64,000 nt of DNA, taken from positions 1-64,000 of the forward strand of contig VSNQ01000008.1 of the NCBI GenBank assembly GCA_009774395.1. The letters run 5' to 3'. Of the stretch, positions 27,034 through 36,181 are shown piece after piece. The DNA comes from Lachnospiraceae bacterium (GTDB taxonomy: Bacteria; Bacillota; Clostridia; Lachnospirales; Lachnospiraceae). The number at the start of each line of letters is the position of its first letter. Within the stretch, counting starts at the first letter, position 1. Both the position numbers and the translations under genes were made by a program. The notes below the pieces were generated by a model. The model ran no database searches, was not told where the DNA came from, and saw only the letters and a list, made by a program, of their open reading frames with translations.

Positions 27034-28224
27034 CTATTGTATTACTACTGCAAAATCCCGCAGTACTCTGTTTAGCTGACCTGATAATAATATGATATCC
27101 CCCTCATCAAGTCCTGTTTCAAGAAGCTTCCTTCTTACATACTCCTGCTCTTCCAAATTAGCTAAAGCAATTACACATACCGCATTTACATAATCCGCCT
27201 CATTATATTGAATCACATCAATTCCCTCAATATCAGTCTGATTTTTGCCAATATTCTCTACTGCAAAACACCTGATCTTATCATTTGCCCTGCGTCTTTT
27301 CAGCAGCTCATAAATGCGTCTAGCAACAGTTCCCGCCCCATATATAACAATATCTCCGCCATTACATATCCTATCAAGCCACCCCTGTGCCATTTGGAAA
27401 TCGTCATCTTTTTGTCCTTTCAATGCTTCATCATTATATGTCATACCTGTGGAAAACAGCTTTTCCGTTAATGTCAATTTGGAAATATGAAAATTATCAT
27501 AAACTTCCAAAACCTTCTGAAATTGCCTGTCATTTCCACCATTTCCGTTATATTGCTGATACAGACCATCTATAGCAAAATCTTCATCCGCTCTGTCTAA
27601 AAATCTTGTTGGCACTTGGACTACAGGCACATCGCTAATCAGTTCCATAATTTTAAGCCAGATATCATCTGCATACATACAATATCTTTTTATATTTTCT
27701 ATATTAAATAACTCTTTGTCTATTAAATGCGGCGCATACAGAGTCCCTCCACCTGTTGTAGCAAACAAATCCATGCGGGGTACTCCGATATAGTGCAGAC
27801 ATTCCCCCCACCAGTTTTCATACGGAGAAATACTTCCATTACGTTCTACTGTGATTAAGTGTGTTCTTCTTGCCAATACACATTTAGGATAGGCATCAGT
27901 ATAACTTATCAGTTCCTCAATCATATGCCTTTCATAATAGAAATCATCATCAATGGTAATTATATAATCATCAGGATATTCCTTTAATGCATATAAGTAT
28001 TTCTTATGCGATTTCATATCATCCTGACACCAATGTATTTCCAATCCCTGTGCATAATAGGATGACAAATCAACTGGTAGGATTCTTTTCGGAAATTGCT
28101 CAACAGATAAATACAACACTACTACATTAGGTTTATAAGTTTGATCCATAATACTGTCAAGCACTTTTTGTATCCCTTTTATTCTTGCCGGATATGATGT
28201 CAGCGAAATTATTACTCTTCTCAC
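27034..28224 (-). CDS. Glycosyltransferase (GT2-like, IISLTSYPARI type) with C-terminal Rossmann-like module
   Basis: The N-terminal 280 residues match a bacterial glycosyltransferase group opening with RRVIISLTSYPARIKG, with LEIHWCQDDMKSHKKY and the D-x-D motif in YIITIDDDFYYERHM. The C-terminal 95 residues are the shared module (GGDIVIYGAGTVARRIY, IEGIDVIQYNEAD). A GTG start at 28224 has GAGGT close upstream; an ATG at 28242 is open but has a poor site. The gene product probably adds one sugar to the growing glycan in the cytoplasm. Confidence 0.8.
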   Translation of the reverse strand: MRRVIISLTSYPARIKGIQKVLDSIMDQTYKPNVVVLYLSVEQFPKRILPVDLSSYYAQGLEIHWCQDDMKSHKKYLYALKEYPDDYIITIDDDFYYERHMIEELISYTDAYPKCVLARRTHLITVERNGSISPYENWWGECLHYIGVPRMDLFATTGGGTLYAPHLIDKELFNIENIKRYCMYADDIWLKIMELISDVPVVQVPTRFLDRADEDFAIDGLYQQYNGNGGNDRQFQKVLEVYDNFHISKLTLTEKLFSTGMTYNDEALKGQKDDDFQMAQGWLDRICNGGDIVIYGAGTVARRIYELLKRRRANDKIRCFAVENIGKNQTDIEGIDVIQYNEADYVNAVCVIALANLEEQEYVRRKLLETGLDEGDIILLSGQLNRVLRDFAVVIQ

Positions 28225-28310
28225 TTTGAACCTCGCATTCATGTCTTAAAAGTATATCCTCATAACTGCTGTTATACTTTTCCTGTTATTGCCAATGACA
28301 ATATCCTCAT

Positions 28311-28550
28311 TTATTCATTGCTGTTAATCCAATTAAACTTCTTATTAATCGTTATATGCCTGATATCGTCTTTTCCTGCTCTTGCAATATCTCCCATGCT
28401 GACCATTCTATACAGTTTTTTGTTGGAAACAAAGTATATCACATTTGACGGTTTTTCAAGTATCACGTGTGCAAGGATGTCAAACACAATTTCGTCTACC
28501 ATATTCTCCGTTTTCACTACCGCTAATTGATTCCTGTCTTTATAAATCAT
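28311..28550 (-). CDS. Small CBS-like domain protein
   Basis: A 79-residue protein starting MIYKDRNQLAVVKTEN (GAGG and AAGGA upstream; the frame is open 36 bases further). The segment NVIYFVSNKKLYRMVSMGDIAR resembles one CBS repeat, comparable with KILFVHRDGKLLASLTDGDIRR in the PtmE-like nucleotidyltransferase at 49760. A single CBS repeat could sense a nucleotide only as a dimer. It could be a detached regulatory domain of a nucleotidyltransferase. Its neighbour 28638-28961 is a detached Rossmann-like module. Confidence 0.5.
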   Translation of the reverse strand: MIYKDRNQLAVVKTENMVDEIVFDILAHVILEKPSNVIYFVSNKKLYRMVSMGDIARAGKDDIRHITINKKFNWINSNE

Positions 28551-28637
28551 ATTCCTTCCCTCACAATAAGCCTGCAACATTCTCAAATTTATAGCGCTTC
28601 ATTTGAAACTCTTTTACTAATATTCCATATTATCAAA

Positions 28638-28961
28638 TCAGAACATCAATAAATGAATCTTTTCAATTCCTGCCTGCCTTAATATCAGATACATTTCCTT
28701 TGCATATTTCCCGCTGACTAAATAATCCGCATCCGAAAATTTCTTTATAACATCTCTCGTTTGACAAACAGGTATTCCATTGATACTGCATTTGTTATAT
28801 TTCTCACTGGAATCGCAAAAACAAATAATATTTTTTGACAGACCATTCAAAGTCAGATATTTTAATACTTTTTTGCCATAAATACCTACGCCAAAAATGA
28901 TAAACTTTCTGTCAGCATGCATTAATTTATCATCATATATAATATTCCCAATATACTCCAT
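28638..28961 (-). CDS. Stand-alone Rossmann-like module protein
   Basis: The whole 107-residue protein is one copy of the module fused to other proteins in this region: RKFIIFGVGIYGKKVLKYL, CFCDSSEKYNKCSINGIPV, then YLVSGKYAKEMYLILRQAGI. There is no catalytic domain. AAGGAG lies 8 bases before the ATG, so it is a real gene and not a remnant. As a free module it could act as an adaptor, a dimer partner for the fused copies, or a sugar-nucleotide or cofactor sensor. None of these is shown. Confidence 0.75.
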   Translation of the reverse strand: MEYIGNIIYDDKLMHADRKFIIFGVGIYGKKVLKYLTLNGLSKNIICFCDSSEKYNKCSINGIPVCQTRDVIKKFSDADYLVSGKYAKEMYLILRQAGIEKIHLLMF

Positions 28962-28981
28962 AAAAATTGCTCCTTAAATGT

Positions 28982-30076
28982 CTATATTTTTTTGAGAATA
29001 ACTGTTAAAATTACCGGATAATCATCATCTGACACTTCAAAATCACAGTCCGAAAGTTCTTCCCTGCACATCCCATACAACATTGCTATCGCAGTTTTCA
29101 CATTTCCATAAGACTGGACTTTTACATTTTCTATTCCAAACATTTGTTCGAATAGTGACTTCATTGTGTCCTTATAAAATCCGTAATAGCTTCCCCATAA
29201 GTCTGCATCATACCTTGATATTTGGGAAATTCCCGCAACCGTTATAAGCGCTGTTCCGTTCCTTTTCAACATTTTATATATATTGTTGGCAGCTTTCCTA
29301 ATATCAAAAATAAACATCAAGGTCTGTGTAATTATAGCGCAATCATATTTATTTTCTTCAATCCCCTCCCCTGTTTCAAGATTTCCTTTTATGAAGCCTT
29401 CCCCTCCCATTAAGTGAAGTATATATGCGTTATCCACCATGTCCTTACCATACTTTAACGTATATGTATTTTCAGCAATTTCAAGACAGTCACCGCGAAT
29501 AAAAGCACTGTTTTGCTCTAAAAAACGTTCGATATAATATCTGTCAATTGCCGTACCACGTTCTAAACCAAACCTTCTGCTTGATGGTTTTGTATCCATT
29601 TTTGCGATTACATCAATCAACGGATATTCTATTCTATATTTTTCCCTCAAGCATCTGTTAGCTATCTCCTGAAGCTGGGAATGACTTTGAATAATTGATT
29701 TGTCACCATCATTTTTGATATATGTAATATCCTTATCTTCAATAATCATTTTTCCCATCTTAAACAGCAGTTCCATCTTTTCTGAATATGGCGGAAATGT
29801 AATTCCAAATAATATCTTATCACCGGAAATTCCCATGTTCTGTAATTGCTGCCACATAGAATGATACTGATTTGACATCAAAACTATTTTTACATCATCT
29901 TCCAAATAACAAACGCTATTTTTAGGATGATAAACTGAAATATTCGTATTCCCGTCCATACTCCCATCCTCTGTGACATTATTATCCAAAAAACCTACAA
30001 TTTCAAAATTTTCTCTGATATGTGTTTCCTTTTCCTTATATAACTTTCCTCTGCCAAATATCAATACTCTCTGCAT
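28982..30076 (-). CDS. SAM methyltransferase with N-terminal Rossmann-like module
   Basis: Residues 1-105 are the module (MQRVLIFGRGK, IVGFLDNNVTEDGS, then YHPKNSV). Residues 125-364 resemble a class I methyltransferase: DCLEIAENTYTLKYG near residue 195 in place of motif I, CAIITQTLMFIFDIRKAA, and NIYKMLKRNGTALITVAG. ATG 30076 is selected because AAGGA lies 9 bases upstream; this also removes a 13-base overlap with the upstream deacetylase gene. It is likely to methylate a sugar or a glycan end. Confidence 0.75.
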   Translation of the reverse strand: MQRVLIFGRGKLYKEKETHIRENFEIVGFLDNNVTEDGSMDGNTNISVYHPKNSVCYLEDDVKIVLMSNQYHSMWQQLQNMGISGDKILFGITFPPYSEKMELLFKMGKMIIEDKDITYIKNDGDKSIIQSHSQLQEIANRCLREKYRIEYPLIDVIAKMDTKPSSRRFGLERGTAIDRYYIERFLEQNSAFIRGDCLEIAENTYTLKYGKDMVDNAYILHLMGGEGFIKGNLETGEGIEENKYDCAIITQTLMFIFDIRKAANNIYKMLKRNGTALITVAGISQISRYDADLWGSYYGFYKDTMKSLFEQMFGIENVKVQSYGNVKTAIAMLYGMCREELSDCDFEVSDDDYPVILTVILKKI

Positions 30077-30081
30077 CGTAA

Positions 30082-30999
30082 TTATTCCTTCCAATATGAT
30101 GTAATCTGCATATCAAACTCATCTAAATTCCAATTTCTAACAACCTTACGCGGAATCTTGTAAGGATTTGTTTCCAGATTCCACAGTGCATTTTCCGTAG
30201 AAGCCGCTTTCAAAATCCCGCATTGACAGCATATTTCTATTGTTTCATCATTAAAATCCACCCCTAAGCCTCCAAAGGGATATGAAAATAATGTGATTTT
30301 TCTTCCTACTATTTCAGACAATTTATCTATGGATGACTTTATTTCATATTCCTGCATCCCCCTGTCCAAATTGGCAAGAGAAGGATGAGATACCGTATGC
30401 GCTCCAATAGAAATTACTTTTGACTCAAGAAGCTTCTTAATATCTCGCGTTGATACTGTTAAATTTTCTTTTCTGCAGCTTTTGTCAAGCCGTCTCCAAT
30501 TCCAAAGCTGCATAAACCACTTTTCCCTTCTAGAAGGAGTAATATAATTTTTCATCAGATAATGCAGTCCATTATAACAGTTCTTTCTATATTCCCAAGT
30601 GCTTGTATTCCATTGACATTCAAACTCATCGTCTTCCAAATGGAATGATATCGGAACATCATCTCCAATAAGCAACAATCTCTCCAACTCGTCCCACCAC
30701 AATTCCCTGTCCTGATTGATTGTTCCGGTACTTACAAATATTGTTGCTGGCACTTCCAATTCTTCCAAAACAGGTAACATATATTCCAAATTATCAAGAT
30801 AACCATCATCAAAAGTAATAGCAACTGCATCGGAATCTAACATGTTCCAGTCTTCTTCAAAGCGTACAATCTGATATTTTCGCTTTAAATACATCACTTG
30901 CTGTCGAAATTTCGCTGGAGACACACAAAGCAAATTATAATCATGTTCCAAATCATTTATTCTATGATAATATAATGTCAGTACACTGTTTTTACGCAT
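30082..30999 (-). CDS. NodB-like polysaccharide deacetylase (CE4)
   Basis: The CE4 NodB fold is supported by LYYHRIND at the start, the catalytic Asp-Asp of AITFDDGYLDN near residue 74, the H-x3-H equivalent GAHTVSHPSLA near residue 200, and SYPFGGLG. It would remove an N-acetyl group from an amino sugar of the glycan or precursor. No signal peptide or membrane anchor is visible, so it works in the cytoplasm, unlike most cell-wall CE4 enzymes. It overlaps the upstream glycosyltransferase gene by 8 bases (GGTAATGCG). Confidence 0.87.
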   Translation of the reverse strand: MRKNSVLTLYYHRINDLEHDYNLLCVSPAKFRQQVMYLKRKYQIVRFEEDWNMLDSDAVAITFDDGYLDNLEYMLPVLEELEVPATIFVSTGTINQDRELWWDELERLLLIGDDVPISFHLEDDEFECQWNTSTWEYRKNCYNGLHYLMKNYITPSRREKWFMQLWNWRRLDKSCRKENLTVSTRDIKKLLESKVISIGAHTVSHPSLANLDRGMQEYEIKSSIDKLSEIVGRKITLFSYPFGGLGVDFNDETIEICCQCGILKAASTENALWNLETNPYKIPRKVVRNWNLDEFDMQITSYWKE

Positions 31000-32227
31000 T
31001 ACCGTTTTCCTCTCTTATTTCAGCAATAAGCTTGTCTATGGCAATAAGCTTATGCTTAATTTCTTCATTAACCATATTTACAATCCTTTCAAAATCATAT
31101 CCAGGTATGATAATAATAAGAGAACTGTCTTGTGAAATATCTTTATATTTCACCACTGGTATGCCTCTGTATTCTTTGATATCAGGAGCCGTTTCTACAA
31201 TCTCACTTATATTGATATTTCCATCAAATTCACTAATCAGATAATCGCAAAGTCTTCCTCTCCCCCATATGCTTATATCAGAATTTCCCATCGCTTTCAG
31301 TTTATCCGCTATTATTATATTCCTATGTAGTAATTCCAATATATCCAATGTGACATCTTTATAATATTTATTTCTAATTGATGCATTTGTCCAAGGATAA
31401 TAAACAACAAAAGATTTCCTATAGTCTTTGACAAACTCCACTTTGTCAGGAAGAACAACTTCTGTCTTTTTTTCACTTGGACGAAGCTTTAATATATTCT
31501 CAGATACCCCGCTATGTACTCCCGTCCCGTCATAACCTATATTCTTGACAAATGACTCGTATGGAGACATGCAATACCCTTTTTTCATGATTACCGTAAG
31601 CGCCCAAAATGCCGCCCATGTATCGGTTGTTCCATATATATTTCCCAAAATATGACTTTCCAAATCCTGTCCCCACAGATTAAACCACTCATTCAGTTCC
31701 CTGTCTGCCCTAATCTTTCCCAGCATTTTATAGTTATTGCTAAACTGAACCCACCTGTCTTTCCATGTACCCCATCCGCAGGAGTTAATTCTTCCTAAAA
31801 AATAAGCATCTGTACCATTTGAAGCAACGTCAACAGGTTCTGATGAAGCGCCTATATGATATACCTCTTTATGGGATTCATATTTTTCTAACGCTTTTGT
31901 CATATATTCCATAAATTGCGGATGTGGGACACAATCATCCTCTAATACAACAACTGCATCATTACTTTCAAAAACGGCACCGACACCATCACGTATAGAA
32001 TTTGCCAGTCCTTTATTATGAAGCGACAATTTATATATGACCTCGCACCACTCTACATTTCGAATTACCTGCTGCGTCTTCTCCCACTCTTCACGATGTT
32101 CTTCCCTTTTTAGTCCATCCTGAAAAATATATAGTCTTGATACTCCTTTATTTTCCCTTAAACCATTCAAAACGCACTGCAAATGCTTACTTCTGTTATA
32201 TGCAAATATGATAATACCTATATTCAT
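30992..32227 (-). CDS. Glycosyltransferase (GNT-I/GT2-like) with C-terminal Rossmann-like module
   Basis: It opens with MNIGIIIFAYNRSKHLQCVL. The D-x-D equivalent is VVVLEDDCVPHPQF near residue 95, followed by SCGWGTWKDRW, a motif of a bacterial glycosyltransferase group related to GNT-I. The C-terminal 100 residues are a diverged module (SDISIWGRGRLCDYLI, YRGIPVVKYKDI). AGGG lies 8 bases before the ATG. It overlaps the deacetylase gene and is one transcript with it. Confidence 0.8.
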   Translation of the reverse strand: MNIGIIIFAYNRSKHLQCVLNGLRENKGVSRLYIFQDGLKREEHREEWEKTQQVIRNVEWCEVIYKLSLHNKGLANSIRDGVGAVFESNDAVVVLEDDCVPHPQFMEYMTKALEKYESHKEVYHIGASSEPVDVASNGTDAYFLGRINSCGWGTWKDRWVQFSNNYKMLGKIRADRELNEWFNLWGQDLESHILGNIYGTTDTWAAFWALTVIMKKGYCMSPYESFVKNIGYDGTGVHSGVSENILKLRPSEKKTEVVLPDKVEFVKDYRKSFVVYYPWTNASIRNKYYKDVTLDILELLHRNIIIADKLKAMGNSDISIWGRGRLCDYLISEFDGNINISEIVETAPDIKEYRGIPVVKYKDISQDSSLIIIIPGYDFERIVNMVNEEIKHKLIAIDKLIAEIREENGNA

Positions 32228-32270
32228 CTAAGTTTCCCTGCTGTTTCTCCGTTAATGCTTACGCATACTT

Positions 32271-33848
32271 TTACCACACTCTAGGTGAAAAAATAAAATA
32301 GTTTCTATTAAAAATATAGTTGTTTTGTTCAAGCCTCTTTATCATTTCGTTTTGCCCCCTTACCGCCGCCACAAATATTATTACATTTTCTTTCTGCAGT
32401 ATTTCTTCTGGTTTATATATTTTGTATGAGAAGAATCGTCCTGTCTTCTTTGAATCCAAAAAACCGGATATGATTATTTTGGGGAAAAAAATACCAACCA
32501 TTTCTACCACACTCCTACCGAACTTTCCCGCTCCCCATACAAAAAAACGTGCCTTATTATATACTGCCGATTCAATGTATTCCTTTGCATGGAATAAATA
32601 CCATATTTTCACCGCTACTATCTGCGGTTCCGAAAAAGCACTATAATTTTGGTAATATATACTTTTCCATACAGAAAAAGCTTTTCTAATATCTATAATT
32701 GAAATATCCGGCTTTCTTTTAGCATCACTAATAACATGAAAATAATATTGTTTCAAATTTTCTGCCACCACCTCCGGATAGTGATTCTTCATAAAAGTTT
32801 CATATACACATTGCCTGATATTTTCAAGCTTTTTATTTCCAATATCTTTATTAAATTCCAATATCTTTCTACTAATTGCTTCTGCTGTATAATCGTCTGA
32901 TAAATATCCATTTATACCATCTTTGACAACCTCCGGTACGCCAGCAACAGGTGTTGATATAATAATTAAGCCAAATGCCATTGCTTCTGATATTACATTA
33001 GGATAAGACTCTCTTTTACTTCCGCATATCAATACATCGCTTCTTCGATATATCTCTTTCATATTTGAACAGAAACCTTCTATTGAAATATATTCTGTCA
33101 AATCATTCCATTTTATGTAATTTTTACATTCCTCTGCATATGTTCTTCCATCGTATCCAAAAAAATCCAAATGACCTATTGCACCCGCATTCAAAGCTGT
33201 ATGAAATGCCTTAATTATATTTAATTGATTTTTATTTTCATATATATCTCCAACACATATATATTTAACTTTCTCTCCTGATACAATCGGTTGCTTAATA
33301 CATGCATTCATATTGACTGTTGTTCTTATGCAAGTATAGTCTGTATTTAAATATTGCTTCCATCGCTTTGCCCAATACCACGAGTCGCATATATGATAAT
33401 GCGGAAATATATCCATATAACGAATCGAAAAAAATTCTGATAAGAGCGGATAAATATTCATAATATGAGGTATGCCTAATTCTCTTCCAATCAATTCAGC
33501 CATCGGATTTATTTGAACAGAGTGCAAAATATCAGGAGATACTTCTTGTATTTTTTCTTTTAATGCATCATAGTTTTCATCCAAGCATATGACATCTATA
33601 TCTTCCGGTTGTGATGATATTTGAAATGTTTCATATAAAATCTTAATGTCATATTGAGAACATATTTCTTTATATTCCAGCTCCATATTTCGACCATAAT
33701 AATCTGATAAAAAAATTATTACCAAGCAACCTGCCTTCTTCATTAAAAGGGCCTGTTGAAGAAGAGTATTTACCGCCCCCCCAAAATATTTGCCATAATC
33801 CAAAAAATATGCAATTGTATGTATCTTGTTATTTTCACTTTTATTCAT
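32271..33848 (-). CDS. GT4 glycosyltransferase with C-terminal Rossmann-like module
   Basis: A 525-residue protein. Residues 8-380 are a GT-B family 4 transferase: HTIAYFLDYGKYFGGAVNTL, then YICVGDIYENKNQLNIIKA and the E-containing donor loop CGSKRESYPNVISEAMAFG. Residues 425-520 are the module (ARFFVWGAGKFGRSVVEMV, GFLDSKKTGR, YKPEEIL). A G7 run in the N-terminal glycine loop (33776-33782) is in frame. It overlaps the upstream GT2 gene by 8 bases. Confidence 0.86.
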   Translation of the reverse strand: MNKSENNKIHTIAYFLDYGKYFGGAVNTLLQQALLMKKAGCLVIIFLSDYYGRNMELEYKEICSQYDIKILYETFQISSQPEDIDVICLDENYDALKEKIQEVSPDILHSVQINPMAELIGRELGIPHIMNIYPLLSEFFSIRYMDIFPHYHICDSWYWAKRWKQYLNTDYTCIRTTVNMNACIKQPIVSGEKVKYICVGDIYENKNQLNIIKAFHTALNAGAIGHLDFFGYDGRTYAEECKNYIKWNDLTEYISIEGFCSNMKEIYRRSDVLICGSKRESYPNVISEAMAFGLIIISTPVAGVPEVVKDGINGYLSDDYTAEAISRKILEFNKDIGNKKLENIRQCVYETFMKNHYPEVVAENLKQYYFHVISDAKRKPDISIIDIRKAFSVWKSIYYQNYSAFSEPQIVAVKIWYLFHAKEYIESAVYNKARFFVWGAGKFGRSVVEMVGIFFPKIIISGFLDSKKTGRFFSYKIYKPEEILQKENVIIFVAAVRGQNEMIKRLEQNNYIFNRNYFIFSPRVW

Positions 33849-34944
33849 AAACCATTTCTTTCATGGCAGTTTCTGCCCACCCCTGTATCGAATATACGTT
33901 TAATTTTGCATCTATCTTTTTTAACTGTTGTCTAATTTCTTTTTCATATTTATAAGCAGTAATTAAAATACCCCCTTTATATCCATATAGCTCGGAGGGG
34001 GACTTGATTGGAATGCCATAGAACTGCTCTCCCCATTTTAGTTTATTATTATCAACAACAAACTCTATGTGAACCTCTGTATTCAACAATAACTTTATAC
34101 AATATTTTCCCCATTTACCAATCCCAAAAATAACTAATTTATAATCACTTTTTTCGTATATTTTTTTCTCAAGCACTTTTATTGCTGTCGCTTTATTTTC
34201 CATAAGCAAAACGGAAAACCTGCCTAATAGGTTATATTCATATAATCGTGACAACCATTTTTCTTTATCACTTGATTTGGGTATATAATGCAGCGATATT
34301 TCCATCCCTTCACTAAAAGCTTCTTTTTGTTTTTTTACACTCACTCCTCCTCTTCGAAAATATGTGATTACTTCATCTGCATGACCAAATTTCAGATTTT
34401 GACTATATAATCTCAACATCAAATCATAGTCTGCTGAAATTCTGTACTTTGTATTAAACAGGCCATATTGTTCATATATAGCTTTTTTCACAAAAGTTGC
34501 CGGATGCGGAATCGCCATTCTATACCACAATTCTTCAATATTGCTGCAATTATATAACTCAGTCTTCTCTGATCCTCCAAACCACAAAGCATTGCCATAA
34601 ACAATATCAACTTTATGCTTCTTATAATAATCCACAACCTGAGCAATTGCTGTATTAACATACAAATCATCACTATTTAATATTCCTATAATTTCTCCCG
34701 AAGCGTTACTAATCCCTTTATTCATAGCATAATATAATCCTTCATCCTCTTCGCTGATGAATATATCAATATATTTTGTATATTTTTGGATCAGTTCCTG
34801 TGTTCCATCTGTTGATGCTCCATCAATAATTATATATTCAATATTAGAATAATTTTGATTAATCACGCTTTTAATTGTTTGTTCAATTGTGTATACACCG
34901 TTATATACAACTGTTATAATGCTAACCTTTATAGCTTCTTTCAA
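33841..34944 (-). CDS. GT2 glycosyltransferase with C-terminal Rossmann-like module
   Basis: It starts at TTG with GGAG 7 bases upstream. The family 2 domain is clear: KVSIITVVYNGVYTIEQTI, YIIIDGASTDGTQELIQKY, GLYYAMNKGISNASGEIIG, LNSDDLY and the later HPATFVKK, typical of WcaA-like enzymes. Residues 270-360 are a textbook copy of the module (YKLVIFGIGKWGKYCIKLLL, FVVDNNKLKWG, YGIPIKSPSEL). It is coupled to the GT4 gene downstream. Confidence 0.87.
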   Translation of the reverse strand: MKEAIKVSIITVVYNGVYTIEQTIKSVINQNYSNIEYIIIDGASTDGTQELIQKYTKYIDIFISEEDEGLYYAMNKGISNASGEIIGILNSDDLYVNTAIAQVVDYYKKHKVDIVYGNALWFGGSEKTELYNCSNIEELWYRMAIPHPATFVKKAIYEQYGLFNTKYRISADYDLMLRLYSQNLKFGHADEVITYFRRGGVSVKKQKEAFSEGMEISLHYIPKSSDKEKWLSRLYEYNLLGRFSVLLMENKATAIKVLEKKIYEKSDYKLVIFGIGKWGKYCIKLLLNTEVHIEFVVDNNKLKWGEQFYGIPIKSPSELYGYKGGILITAYKYEKEIRQQLKKIDAKLNVYSIQGWAETAMKEMVYE

Positions 34945-34982
34945 TGTTACTCTCCACCATCACAATAAAATTAGTCTATTCT

Positions 34983-36128
34983 TTATATTAGTTTTCCAAA
35001 CACAACATCATATTCTTCTGGCTCAAATTTCTGCATACCTGACCATGTCGTAAATGTCATCTCTCCAAATAACACTCTTCCATCAGGAAGATTATACCAA
35101 TCTACCCTTACATGTTTAAAATTCTTACTTAAAACCCTGCTCAAACTTAACATTTCTTCTAATTTTTCTGGTCTTGGCGCCATATCATTATCTCTAGGAT
35201 ATCCATAACTAAATGGCATCATATTCCAATTTTTATCATAAAAAGACGCCTTACATTCTGGACGGTGACTTCCTTTTATACACCATATATATTCAGGCTC
35301 TCCATGAAAACAATAAATATTATAATCATAGACACTTTCTGCAACACCCTCTAAATATGCCTCACAAATGATTTTCGGCACTATGTCTTTATATTGAAGT
35401 TCCAGTGAAGCATATGCGAAATTATTATTCATCCATTCCCTTAACTGCTCTTTTATATGCCCCTCTTCTATTTTCGACTTATCCGTCACTATTATATTTC
35501 GACCACTACCATTATTCACCTTTAACACAAATGACTTTGGTAAGTGCTCAAAATCAATTTCATCCGCATCATCCCATACCCCATATAATTCATTAAGATA
35601 TTTTTCTCCAATTTGTTCTCGTATCCAATCTCTGACTAAATATTTATCTGCCAATGTTGTCCTGATTTTATCTCTAACATAGAGTTTATCGCAATTTATT
35701 TTTTCATTGTATGTAACCGGATTTTCCCAATCAATTTTTTTCCCAAACCTTGCCAAAAACCGTTTCTGCAATTCATCTGCATAATATTTTTCATCTAAAT
35801 TGCTTATATATTCATAATAATCATATGTTATAATATCTTCCTCATTAATTCCCAAAGACTGTAACTGCAAAGAAAGTTGATTGTGAAATTCTAACTTGTC
35901 AACTGTGATAATATATACACATTTTTCAGTTTCAATCTTATATGGATGCATAACCTTAACACCCATAATAATACTTCCAGCTTTATAATTGTCAAAAAAA
36001 GCTTGGATAGGAATTGAATGCTCCTGAAAGTGTGACAACAAATCTTGTCCCCTATATCCTGCACCTACAATCACTATTGATCTTGCATGTTTTACTCTTT
36101 CAAATAAATTCTCTAAAACTGACACCAT
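34983..36128 (-). CDS. TupA-like ATP-grasp protein with N-terminal Rossmann-like module
   Basis: Residues 12-110 are the module (ARSIVIVGAGYRGQDLLSHF, FFDNYKAGS, GVKVMHPYKI). Residues 130-381 match TupA-like ATP-grasp proteins: an opening KKIDWENPVTYNEKINCDKL, LADKYLVRDWI, KSFVLKVNNGSG with the ATP-binding Lys, IICEAYL and GRVLFGEMTFTTWSGM. TupA-type enzymes are linked to polymers joining amino acids or uronic acids, such as teichuronopeptide, and occur in exopolysaccharide loci. Here it may attach an amino acid to a sugar acid. AGGAGG precedes the ATG. Confidence 0.83.
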   Translation of the reverse strand: MVSVLENLFERVKHARSIVIVGAGYRGQDLLSHFQEHSIPIQAFFDNYKAGSIIMGVKVMHPYKIETEKCVYIITVDKLEFHNQLSLQLQSLGINEEDIITYDYYEYISNLDEKYYADELQKRFLARFGKKIDWENPVTYNEKINCDKLYVRDKIRTTLADKYLVRDWIREQIGEKYLNELYGVWDDADEIDFEHLPKSFVLKVNNGSGRNIIVTDKSKIEEGHIKEQLREWMNNNFAYASLELQYKDIVPKIICEAYLEGVAESVYDYNIYCFHGEPEYIWCIKGSHRPECKASFYDKNWNMMPFSYGYPRDNDMAPRPEKLEEMLSLSRVLSKNFKHVRVDWYNLPDGRVLFGEMTFTTWSGMQKFEPEEYDVVFGKLI

Positions 36129-36181
36129 AACTCCTCCTATGCATCAACAAACTAAATTTTATTTGTTTAAAATTTTTTATA

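Noticed and set aside
33776..33782. G7 run at the start of a GT4 gene as another phase-variable tract
   Set aside because: It falls on the conserved glycine loop (KYFGGAVN) of GT4 enzymes and lacks the G(n)TATA context; length 7 is near what such codons give by chance.
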